From Actinomycetospora lutea (GTDB lineage Bacteria; Actinomycetota; Actinomycetes; Mycobacteriales; Pseudonocardiaceae): a DNA stretch of 64,000 nucleotides. The translations under genes were made by a program, and so were the position numbers. This document shows, one piece after another, positions 29,028-36,444 of the stretch (position 1 is its first letter; every line of letters begins with the position of its first letter). Location of the stretch: NCBI RefSeq assembly GCF_028737205.1, contig NZ_JAQZAL010000003.1:267095-331094 (forward strand). Reading direction: 5' to 3'. The notes under the pieces are model-generated. The model did no database searches. It was not told the origin of the DNA and saw only the letters and a program-made list of their open reading frames with translations.

Positions 29028-29686
29028 CCACCACCGACCCGTCCACCGGTGTCACCACCACCGTCGACCGCGAGGCGGGCACCACCACCACGGTCGACCC
29101 CACCACCGGGGCGTCGCTGACCACCCGCAACCGGACCACCACGGCGCCCGACGGGTCCGTCGAGCGGCGCTCCGACGGCTCGGCACGGTCGACGTCGGCG
29201 CCCGAGGGAGACGCGACCGCGGAATCGACCCGGGCCCGGACGACCACGGGCTCCCCGGACGACGACGAGACGTCGACCCCTCGCTCGCGGACTCGCTCGG
29301 CCACCGCGTCCCCGTCGGCGGGGTCGACGGACTCCTCGTCGGACCCGAGCACCCGCCCGAGCGCACGGTCCAGCTCGAGCGCGGCGTCGGACGGCGACGA
29401 CGAGAGCTCCGACCCGACCACGCGACGCTCGACCTCCCGGTCCACCGCGAGCAGCGACGACTCGGACTCCTCGTCGGGGAGCTCCGGCCCGACCTCGCGC
29501 CGCACCACCGCCTCCGGCGACTCGGGCGAGTCGAACGTCGTCAACGAGTCGATCGGCAACGGCGACTCGTCCGGCTCCGCCGCGGTGGAGCCGCAGATGG
29601 CGATCCCGACGATGTCGCCGATGGATCCCCGGTTCTGGGCCTGGATCGCCACCACCGTGACGCGCACCCCCACCCCGGGCGGGTGA
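28739..29686 (+). CDS. Thr/Ser/Asp-rich surface protein, C-terminal part of the gene at 27696
   Basis: Low-complexity sequence: repeated TPEGWP motifs, then TTTDPSTGVTTTVD and TTTTVDPTTGASLTT, then long Ser/Asp/Arg stretches, ending AVEPQMAIPTMSPMDPRFWAWIATTV. The frame is open upstream of the GTG at 28739 with glycine-rich codons that continue the composition of the previous entry, so this is best read as the second half of one frameshifted gene and not an independent gene. Composition resembles O-glycosylated stalks. The hydrophobic FWAWIA end is too short for a sorting signal and no LPXTG is seen. Confidence 0.55.
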   Translation: MPGAADETPARRTGEATTSAPPSTGGRPTLELPTDSATPEGWPTYGDPDGPGDIRDDTGTETAPGGTARRTQPTPEGWPLPTDATEVSDEDRSAPVTTTDPSTGVTTTVDREAGTTTTVDPTTGASLTTRNRTTTAPDGSVERRSDGSARSTSAPEGDATAESTRARTTTGSPDDDETSTPRSRTRSATASPSAGSTDSSSDPSTRPSARSSSSAASDGDDESSDPTTRRSTSRSTASSDDSDSSSGSSGPTSRRTTASGDSGESNVVNESIGNGDSSGSAAVEPQMAIPTMSPMDPRFWAWIATTVTRTPTPGG

Positions 29687-29711
29687 TCGCGGCGCGGGGC
29701 ACCATCGCCGG

Positions 29712-30140
29712 ATGACCCCGACGCCAACCGTCACGCCCTCCGATCTGCGCGCCCGCGGCGAGGAGTTCGCGCAGTTCTGGCGTGACTACCGCGTCAGCAC
29801 GATCACGACCCTGCGCCGGGACGGGTCGCCGCACGTGGTGCCGGTGAACTGCACGCTGGACCTCGACACGGCCATCGCCCGGGTCCTGACCTCGGGGCAC
29901 AGCGCCAAGGCCCGCCACGTGCGTCTGGGCGGCGAGGAGGGTGCGCGGGTGGCGCTCACCCAGGTCGACGGGCGACGGTGGTCGACGATCGAGGGGCTCG
30001 CGGTGGTGCGCGACGACCCGGCCTCGGTGGAGGACGGCGAGCGCCGCTACACCGAGCGCTACCACCCGCCGCGCGTCAATCCGGCCCGCGTGGTCCTGGA
30101 GATCGCGCTGACACGGGTGCTGGCCAGCCGCGGCCTCTGA
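29712..30140 (+). CDS. F420/FMN-binding PPOX-class flavoprotein (TIGR03618-like)
   Basis: 142-aa split-beta-barrel protein. RVSTITTLRRDGSPHVVPVNCT is the first strand pair of the pyridoxamine-oxidase-like fold, and SGHSAKARHVRLG carries the basic cofactor-phosphate contacts. The length and the central EGLAVVRDDP fit actinobacterial PPOX-class F420-dependent enzymes such as Rv1155, which reduce or oxidise unknown substrates or bind F420. The ATG at 29712 is 25 nt after the preceding gene. Cofactor preference is inferred from the family only. Confidence 0.8.
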   Translation: MTPTPTVTPSDLRARGEEFAQFWRDYRVSTITTLRRDGSPHVVPVNCTLDLDTAIARVLTSGHSAKARHVRLGGEEGARVALTQVDGRRWSTIEGLAVVRDDPASVEDGERRYTERYHPPRVNPARVVLEIALTRVLASRGL

Positions 30141-30329
30141 CCTGCGCTCCGACGGGGATCGCCATCGTTCCGTGATCTGGGTTCGGGGTCTCGGGGGCTT
30201 CTCGGGGCCGGCACATCCGCCGCCCACCACGCCGCCACATTCGGCACGAGCCCCACACAGCAAGCCCCACAGGCCACCGACACCGCCGGCCCCGCACCAC
30301 CCCGACGACCCCCACCCTTCTGAGACGGA

Positions 30330-31244
30330 TCAGGTCTCGAGGGGCACGAGGTGCTCGGCGAACTCGTCGAGGAACCCCGGCCACGACGCCGGCGCCACGG
30401 CCGGGCGCACGACGAACTTCGTGATCCCCTCGTCCACGAACCGCGCCACCCGCCGGCGTGCATCGTCCCAGCCGTCGGCGACGAGGTCGGGCGCGTCGAG
30501 GTCGGGGCGCCGGTGGGCCGAGGAGGCGCGGGCGCGGTCGGCGTCCCGCTCGGAGGTGCCGGGCGGCAGCACGAGGAGGTTCGTGCCGTAGTGGTCCTCC
30601 TCGACCTCGCGGCCCGCCTCGGTGGCCGCGGCGGCGATCGTCGCGCGGGCGGCGCCGGCCTCGGCCGGGGTGACGAACGAGGCCAGCCAGCCATCGGCCA
30701 GCCGCCCGACCCGCCGCAGCGCCGCCGGCACCAGGCCACCGAGCCACAGATCGAGCGGGCGCGCCGCGCGCGGCTCCACGGTGGCGTCGTCGAGGGTGAA
30801 GAACGCGCCGTGGAAGGTCACCGACTCCTCGGTGAGCAGCCGCCGCACGACGGTCAGGGCCTCCTCGAAGACCTCGGCGCGGGGACCGGGCACGGGGTAG
30901 GCGGTCCGCTCTTCCGCCGTGGCGGGGCGCAGACCGAACACCGGCAGGATGCGCTTCGGCGCGAGGGCCGCCAGCGAGGCGAGCTGCGCCGCGACGACCG
31001 CCGGGTTGCGACCGGGCAGGACGATCACGCCGCTCCCGACCTTGAGGGCGCTCGTGCGACCCACGGCCCAGCCCATCGCCACGATCGGCTCCACGGCCGG
31101 CGCCGCGATCCGGTCGGGGAACCACACCGAGTCGATGCCCCGCGCCTCGCACCCGTCGACGAGCTCGAGCGTCGCCGCGGCCGGGTCGTGGCGCGAGGGC
31201 CCGGCACCGATGCCGATGCGGACCTTCATCGCGGCCGCCGTCAT
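30330..31244 (-). CDS. LLM-class F420-dependent oxidoreductase
   Basis: 304-aa TIM-barrel luciferase-like monooxygenase relative. VRIGIGAGPS and IDSVWFPDRIA are the barrel start, KVGSGVIVLPGRNPAVVAAQLASL is the conserved strand-helix for cofactor binding, and LDLWLGGLVPAALRRVGRLADGW is the C-terminal signature. In actinobacteria such enzymes mostly use coenzyme F420. The ATG at 31244 overlaps the amidotransferase stop by 4 nt (ATGA), so the two are coupled. The substrate is unknown. Confidence 0.87.
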   Translation of the reverse strand: MTAAAMKVRIGIGAGPSRHDPAAATLELVDGCEARGIDSVWFPDRIAAPAVEPIVAMGWAVGRTSALKVGSGVIVLPGRNPAVVAAQLASLAALAPKRILPVFGLRPATAEERTAYPVPGPRAEVFEEALTVVRRLLTEESVTFHGAFFTLDDATVEPRAARPLDLWLGGLVPAALRRVGRLADGWLASFVTPAEAGAARATIAAAATEAGREVEEDHYGTNLLVLPPGTSERDADRARASSAHRRPDLDAPDLVADGWDDARRRVARFVDEGITKFVVRPAVAPASWPGFLDEFAEHLVPLET

Positions 31245-31963
31245 CGCACCGCGGGGTCGGGCAGGAGGCCGGCGCGCTCGGCGAAGGCGTCGAAGAGCAC
31301 CCAGCTCGCGGCGCGGGACTCCTCGGCCCGGGCGGCGGTCTCGGCCCGCAGTGCCTCCGGGTCGACGCCCAGCTCGGGCAGGCGGGCCTCCAGCGGCGTC
31401 CCGGTCCAGCGCGCGATCCACGTCTCGAGCTCGGCGGGGGTGATCTCGGGGTGGAACTGCACGCCCAGGTGCGCGCCCTCGCGGAACGCCTGGGTGCAGC
31501 GCTCGGACGTCGCGAGCACCTCGGCCTGCGGGGGCGGGGTGAACGTGTCGAAGTGGAACTCCATCCACGGGCCGGGCGACACGATCTCCGGCGCGACGGT
31601 GGTGATCTCGCGCCAGCCGTTCTCGTGGCGCCCGTCCGCGGCGTGGGCGGTACCGCCGAGGACGCGGGCGAGCAGCTGCCCGCCGAAGCAGAAGCCGAGC
31701 AGCGGGACGCCCACATCGACCGCCGCGTGCAGGTAGGCGATCTCGTCGGCGAGCCAGGGCACGTCGTCGTCCCACGCGCCCTCCGCAGAGCCGAGCACGG
31801 CGATCGCGTCGAGCGTCTCGGGGGCGGGCAGCGCCCCGCCGGCGACCCCCGGCACGATCTCCACCCCGTGCTCCGCCGCCCAGCCGACCAACGTCCCGGC
31901 CTGGACCAGCGCGGTCTCGGGGGAGACCTCGTGGCCGATCACCAGCATCCTCGGTGCACCCAT
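31241..31963 (-). CDS. Type 1 glutamine amidotransferase-like protein
   Basis: 240-aa class I GATase fold. The nucleophile elbow is LLGFCFGGQLLARVLGG (Cys) and the His-Glu pair is in LGVQFHPEITP. It lacks a fused synthetase domain, like GuaA-related stand-alone proteins and gamma-glutamyl hydrolases that transfer or hydrolyse glutamine-type amides. The ATG at 31963 has GGAGG 4 nt upstream. It is the first gene of a two-gene unit with the F420-type oxidoreductase; a functional link is inferred only from coupling. Confidence 0.85.
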   Translation of the reverse strand: MGAPRMLVIGHEVSPETALVQAGTLVGWAAEHGVEIVPGVAGGALPAPETLDAIAVLGSAEGAWDDDVPWLADEIAYLHAAVDVGVPLLGFCFGGQLLARVLGGTAHAADGRHENGWREITTVAPEIVSPGPWMEFHFDTFTPPPQAEVLATSERCTQAFREGAHLGVQFHPEITPAELETWIARWTGTPLEARLPELGVDPEALRAETAARAEESRAASWVLFDAFAERAGLLPDPAVR

Positions 31964-32023
31964 GTCCTCCCCACCATAACGGCCCTCGCGGAAGCGTCCG
32001 GAGGGTCGTGACAGGCTCCGCGG

Positions 32024-32458
32024 GTGCCTCCGCGCAAGACCAAGCCCTGCGCCTTCTGCGCGGTCATCGCCGGCGACGGTCGGGCCGACGTCGTCCACGA
32101 CGGCCCGTCGACGATGGCGCTCCTCGACACGTCGCCCGTCTTCCACGGCCACGTCCTGCTCGTGCCGCGCACCCACGTGACGACGCTGGCCGACCTCCCG
32201 CCCGACGAGCTGCCGGGCTTCTTCACGCTCGCCCAGCGCCTCGAGCGCGCCGTCGAGACCGCGATGGAGGCTCCGGGCTCCCTGATCATGATCAACAACG
32301 TGATCAGCCAGTCGGTGCCCCACCTGCACCTGCACGTCATCCCGCGACGCCCGAAGGACGGCCTGCGTTTCTTCCTCGGACCCCGCCACCCGTACGGCGA
32401 CCCGGACGAGTCTGCTGCGGTCGCCGGGCGTATCGCCGCTGCGCTGGACGCCACCTGA
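32024..32458 (+). CDS. HIT family protein (histidine triad hydrolase)
   Basis: 144 aa. CAFCAVIAGDGRADVVHDG is the N-terminal HIT pattern with two Cys in a CxxC-like position, and SVPHLHLHVIPRR is the catalytic histidine triad that hydrolyses nucleotide phosphoramidates or dinucleoside polyphosphates. GLRFFLGPRHPYGD is the C-terminal extension seen in actinobacterial HIT proteins. The GTG is preceded by CAGGCT with a 6-nt gap, a weak leaderless-type box. Confidence 0.9.
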   Translation: MPPRKTKPCAFCAVIAGDGRADVVHDGPSTMALLDTSPVFHGHVLLVPRTHVTTLADLPPDELPGFFTLAQRLERAVETAMEAPGSLIMINNVISQSVPHLHLHVIPRRPKDGLRFFLGPRHPYGDPDESAAVAGRIAAALDAT

Positions 32459-32694
32459 GAACGCGTTCAGTCGAGCGGCCTGATCCGCGGCGAACGGAGT
32501 ACGACCGGCGACGAACGGCGGTGATCCGACCGTCGGCGGTCACTCCGGAGCGGTGAACGGTCGAAGTCCCGACGTCCGATCGAGTGATAGCGGCCCCGCG
32601 GCCACGTCCGGGATGTCATCCTCGGGGCAACGCACGCGGTGGGCTCCCGGGCACGCTCGGTCACCGCGGTCCGCCCCCGACGTCGGAGGTGCTC

Positions 32695-32994
32695 GTGCCG
32701 GTCCTCATGTGGGTCGCTGTCCTGGTGGTCGGCTGGTGCCTCGCCTCGGTCGCGACGGCGCTGGTGCTCGGCACCTGGCTGCGACGCCGCGCGGAGGCCA
32801 CCGACCCCGAGGAGGCGCTGCGTCCCCTCGACACCGGCCCGCTGCGCCTCTGGCTGGGCGAGCTGCCCGCGATGCCGGAGACCCCCGACGAGCTGAGCCG
32901 TCGGGCGGGCTGGGACGAGCTGGCGAGCGACCTCGCCGACGGGCTGCCGGCGCCCCGCGGGCACGCCGACGACCGCGCCACCACCGCGCGCTGA
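32695..32994 (+). CDS. Small membrane protein of unknown function
   Basis: 99 aa. One N-terminal transmembrane helix (VLMWVAVLVVGWCLASVATALVL) is followed by a basic stop-transfer (WLRRR) and an acidic cytoplasmic tail (LRPLDTGPLRLWLGELPAMP). The GTG has GGAGG at 32685-32689 with a 5-nt spacing, which decides the start. No family is recognised. The stop is 3 nt from the convergent trpS stop. The 236 nt upstream (32459-32694) hold no gene, only loosely repeated CGAACGG-like words. Confidence 0.6.
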   Translation: MPVLMWVAVLVVGWCLASVATALVLGTWLRRRAEATDPEEALRPLDTGPLRLWLGELPAMPETPDELSRRAGWDELASDLADGLPAPRGHADDRATTAR

Positions 32995-32997
32995 CCC

Positions 32998-34026
32998 CTA
33001 GATCTCGACGCCCACCGCGCGGCGCACCCCGCGCAGCGTCCGCGCGGCCTGCTCGCGGGCGATCTCGCCGCCGCGGGCGAGGATCGCGTCCAGCTCGCTG
33101 CCGGGCGCGACGAGCTCCTCGTAGCGGGCGCGCAGCGGCCCGAGCTGCGCCTCGAGCACGTCGGCGAGCTGGCTCTTCAGGTCGCCCCACCCCACGCCGC
33201 CCGCCTCGAGCCGCTTGCGGGTGTCGGCCACGACGTCGGGCTCGGCGAACTGCGCGAGGATCTGGAACACCGCCGACGAGTCCGGGTCCTTCGGCGCCTC
33301 GACCGGCGTGGAGTCGGTCGGGATGCGGCGCACCAGCTTCTTGAGCTTCGGCGCGGGCAGGAACAGCGGGATGTAGTTGTCGTAGGACTTGCTCATCTTG
33401 CGGCCGTCCAGACCCGGCAGCGTGTGGCCCGTCGTCTCGGGCGGCACGACGGCCTCGGGGATGCGCAGACGGAAGCCCTCGCCGTAGCGGTGGTTGAAGC
33501 TGCCGGCGACGTCCGCGGCGATCTCCACGTGCTGCAGCTGGTCACGACCGACCGGCACGAGGTCCGACTCCATGATCAGGATGTCGGCGGCCATGAGCAC
33601 CGGGTACTCGTAGAGGCCCATGTTGATCCCGGCGTCCGGGTCCTCGCCGGCGGCGACGTTGCGGTCGCGGGCGGCCTTGTAGGCGTGGGCGCGGTTCATC
33701 AGGCCCTTGCCGGTGACGCACGACAGGATCCACGTCAGCTCGAACGTCTCGGGCACGTCGGACTGCTTGTAGAAGACGGTGCGCTCGGGGTCGAGGCCGG
33801 CGGCGATCCACGTCGCGGCGACCGAGCGGGTCCACGCCGCGATGTCGCCGGCGGCGGGCGTCCCGGTGAGGGCGTGCTGGTCGGCGATGAAGTACCGCGA
33901 CTCGAAGTCCGACGTCCGCGCCAGCTCGAGTGCGGGCCGGATCGCGCCCACGTAGTTGCCCAGGTGCGGCTCGCCGCTGGGCTTGATCCCGGTCAGGGCG
34001 ATCTTGCGCCGTTCCGTCTCCGCCAC
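32998..34026 (-). CDS. trpS: Tryptophanyl-tRNA synthetase
   Basis: 342-aa class I synthetase that charges tRNA-Trp. The HIGH-equivalent is TGIKPSGEPHLGNYVGA, the tryptophan pocket includes YFIADQHALTG, and the KMSKS motif is exact in GLDGRKMSKSYDNYI. GRDQLQHVEIAADVA is the conserved helix near the adenylate site. The GTG start lies 6 nt after TAGGCT (leaderless). It is divergent from the S9 peptidase gene with a 62-nt gap. Confidence 0.97.
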   Translation of the reverse strand: MAETERRKIALTGIKPSGEPHLGNYVGAIRPALELARTSDFESRYFIADQHALTGTPAAGDIAAWTRSVAATWIAAGLDPERTVFYKQSDVPETFELTWILSCVTGKGLMNRAHAYKAARDRNVAAGEDPDAGINMGLYEYPVLMAADILIMESDLVPVGRDQLQHVEIAADVAGSFNHRYGEGFRLRIPEAVVPPETTGHTLPGLDGRKMSKSYDNYIPLFLPAPKLKKLVRRIPTDSTPVEAPKDPDSSAVFQILAQFAEPDVVADTRKRLEAGGVGWGDLKSQLADVLEAQLGPLRARYEELVAPGSELDAILARGGEIAREQAARTLRGVRRAVGVEI

Positions 34027-34032
34027 GCGCCG

Positions 34033-34038
34033 AGCCTA
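34033..34038 (-). promoter_or_regulatory. Leaderless -10 box of trpS
   Basis: TAGGCT on the minus strand with 6 nt to the GTG at 34026. Confidence 0.55.
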
Positions 34039-34088
34039 TCCGCCGCGGTCCAGCACCTTCTCCGTGCGAGCCGGGCACACTGCGCGGT

Positions 34089-36170
34089 GTGTCGAGCTTC
34101 CCCCGTCGCCAGGCCGCCACCCGCCGGTTCACCCTCGGCGCGCCGCGGCGCCCGACGGTCTCGCCGGACGGCGCCCGGGTCGTCCTGCTGCGCAGCCGCG
34201 CCGGCGACGATCCGCTGACCTGCCTGTGGCTGCTCGACGTCGCCTCCGGCGAGGAGCACCTGCTCGTCGACCCCCGTGACCTCGACGTCCCCGGCGAGGA
34301 GGACCTCCCGCCCGAGGAGCGCGCCCGCCGCGAGCGCGTGCGCGAGCAGTCCGGCGGCGTCGTCGAGTACGCCCTCGACGCGGCCGCCCGGCTCGCCGTG
34401 TTCGTGCTGTCGGGGCGGGCGTTCACCGTCGACCTCGTCCCCGGCGCGCAGGCGGCGCCCCTTCCCGTCGACGGCCCGGTCGTCGACCCGCGCCCGGACC
34501 CGACGGGCGCCCGGGTCGCCTTCGTCCGCGCGGGCACACTGCACGTCCACGAGCTGTCGACCGGGACCACGCACGTGCTGGCCGGACCGGCGGAGGACGA
34601 CGGGCCGGGGGTGAGCTGGGGGCTCGCCGAGTTCGTCGCCGCCGAGGAGATGAACCGCTACCGGGGGTACTGGTGGTCGCCCGACGGCTCGCAGCTCGCC
34701 GTCGCGCGCGTCGACGACGCCCCGGTGACGCGCTGGTGGATCGCCGACCCGGCCCACCCCGACCGCGCCCCCGTCGAGACCGCCTACCCGGCCGCCGGCA
34801 CCGCGAACGCCGACGTGACGCTCGCGCTGGTGGACCTCGACGGCACGCGGGTGCCCGTCGACCTCGGCGACGGCACCGAGTACCTCGCCGGCGTCACGTG
34901 GGACACCCACGACCTGCTGGTCACGGTGTCGACGCGCGACCAGCGCCGGGTGGACCACCGCCGCGTCGACCCCGACACCGGCGAGTCGTCGGTGCTGGTC
35001 AGCGAGACCGACGACGTCTGGGTGGACCTCGTGCCCGGCGTGCCCGCCCACCTCGGCGACGGCGCGCTCGTGCGGTGCGCCGACAGCGACGACACGCGCC
35101 GGCTGGTGGTCGGGGACGAGGTCGTCACCCCGCTCGGGCTGCAGGTGCGCGCGGTGGCCGACGTCGACGGCGACACCGTGCTGTTCACCGCCTCCGAGCG
35201 GCCCGAGGACGTGACGCTCTGGGCCTGGTCGCGGCACGGGGGAGCGACGCGCGTCGGCCCGCAGTACGGCGTCTGGGCCGGCCGACGCGCGGGCGGGGTG
35301 ACCGTGCTGGCGGGCGGCGACCTCGACAACGACGGGGTGCGCACCTACGCGCTGCGCGCCGACGGCCGCACGGTCGGCGTGGCCTCGCACGCGGAGTCGC
35401 CGGGGCTCCAGCCCGCGGTCCGGCGGATCGCGACCGACCGGGGCGGGCCGTCGGTCGCCGTCGTGCTGCCCACCGGGCACGTGCCGGGCTCGCGCAAGCT
35501 CCCCGTCCTGCTCGACCCGTACGGCGGCCCGCACGCCCAGCGGGTCCTCGCGACGCGCGCGATGTTCCTGACCTCGCAGTGGTTCGCCGACCAGGGCTTC
35601 GCCGTCGTGGTCGCCGACGGCCGCGGTACGCCGGGCCAGGGGCCGGCCTACGAGCGGGCGGTGTGGGGCGACCTCGCCGGCCCGGTGCTCGACGACCAGG
35701 TCGCGGCCCTGCACGCGGCCGCGGAGCAGGTCGGCGACCTGGACCTCGACCGCGTCGGCATCCGCGGGTGGTCGTTCGGCGGGTACCTCGCGGCGCTCGC
35801 GGTGCTGCGTCGTCCCGACGTGTTCCACGCCGCGGTGGCGGGCGCGCCGGTGACCGACTGGCGCCTCTACGACACCCACTACACCGAGCGCTACCTCGGC
35901 CACCCCGACACGCACCCCGACGCGTACGCGCGCTCGTCGATCACCGACGAGACGGGCACGCCGGCGCGTCCGCTGATGCTCGTGCACGGGCTCGCCGACG
36001 ACAACGTCGTCGCCGCCCACACCCTGCGGCTCTCGTCGTCCCTGCTCGCGGCCGGACACCCGCACACGGTGCTGCCGCTCTCGGGTGTCACGCACATGAC
36101 CCCGCAGGAGGTCGTCGCCGAGAACCTGCTCCTCCTCCAGGTCGCGTTCCTGCGCGACGCGCTGGGGTAG
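34089..36170 (+). CDS. S9 family prolyl peptidase, dipeptidyl-peptidase IV-like
   Basis: 693-aa serine peptidase with an N-terminal beta-propeller (to about residue 440) and a C-terminal alpha/beta hydrolase. GLAEFVAAEEMNRYRGYWWSPDG is the DPP-IV N-terminal-amine-binding Glu-Glu motif. The catalytic Ser is in GIRGWSFGGYLAAL, Asp in VHGLADDNVV, and His in SGVTHMTPQE. DPYGGPHAQRV is the conserved strand before the elbow. It should remove dipeptides ending in Pro/Ala from peptide N-termini. No signal peptide is seen, so it is likely cytoplasmic. The GTG at 34089 follows a weak CACACT box. A dispersed repeat begins 13 nt after its stop. Confidence 0.9.
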   Translation: MSSFPRRQAATRRFTLGAPRRPTVSPDGARVVLLRSRAGDDPLTCLWLLDVASGEEHLLVDPRDLDVPGEEDLPPEERARRERVREQSGGVVEYALDAAARLAVFVLSGRAFTVDLVPGAQAAPLPVDGPVVDPRPDPTGARVAFVRAGTLHVHELSTGTTHVLAGPAEDDGPGVSWGLAEFVAAEEMNRYRGYWWSPDGSQLAVARVDDAPVTRWWIADPAHPDRAPVETAYPAAGTANADVTLALVDLDGTRVPVDLGDGTEYLAGVTWDTHDLLVTVSTRDQRRVDHRRVDPDTGESSVLVSETDDVWVDLVPGVPAHLGDGALVRCADSDDTRRLVVGDEVVTPLGLQVRAVADVDGDTVLFTASERPEDVTLWAWSRHGGATRVGPQYGVWAGRRAGGVTVLAGGDLDNDGVRTYALRADGRTVGVASHAESPGLQPAVRRIATDRGGPSVAVVLPTGHVPGSRKLPVLLDPYGGPHAQRVLATRAMFLTSQWFADQGFAVVVADGRGTPGQGPAYERAVWGDLAGPVLDDQVAALHAAAEQVGDLDLDRVGIRGWSFGGYLAALAVLRRPDVFHAAVAGAPVTDWRLYDTHYTERYLGHPDTHPDAYARSSITDETGTPARPLMLVHGLADDNVVAAHTLRLSSSLLAAGHPHTVLPLSGVTHMTPQEVVAENLLLLQVAFLRDALG

Positions 36171-36183
36171 CGGGGGGCGTACC

Positions 36184-36247
36184 AGCGATGCGGCATCGCT
36201 GGCACTCAACGCCAGGATCGCCACATCCTCGATCGCGCGACACGCCG
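36184..36247. repeat. Dispersed double-hairpin repeat, copy 2
   Basis: AGCGATGC-G-GCATCGCT, then CTGGC-ACTCAAC-GCCAG, GATCGCCACA and CGCGCGACACGCCG, in the same order as at 7912-7974. The second hairpin has one pair fewer and a different loop, but its stem is kept. It follows a gene ending CTGGGGTAG, as copy 1 does. Confidence 0.85.
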
Positions 36248-36339
36248 ACGACGTTTGCGATCGGGAACAGTTCGCCCGGGTTCCCCCAAAGCGCACCCAC
36301 GCCCCCCGGCGTTCGCCTTAGCTGGCGCGGCGAGGGCGA

Positions 36340-36368
36340 CCCGGCCCGGTTCCCGAGACCGGGCCGGG
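36340..36368 (+). terminator. GC-rich hairpin upstream of cutinase-like gene
   Basis: CCCGGCCCGGT-TCCCGAG-ACCGGGCCGGG, perfect 11-bp stem and 7-nt loop. It may end the S9 peptidase transcript or lie in the leader of the gene at 36445. The 274-nt gap 36171-36444 holds this hairpin and the repeat but no gene. Confidence 0.5.
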
Positions 36369-36444
36369 CCCGCCCCGCCCCGGCCGCGGCCGGGCACAGC
36401 GGTGGAGGGCGGGGCATGGGGCGGTCGGCGCTGGGCGGTGGCGG

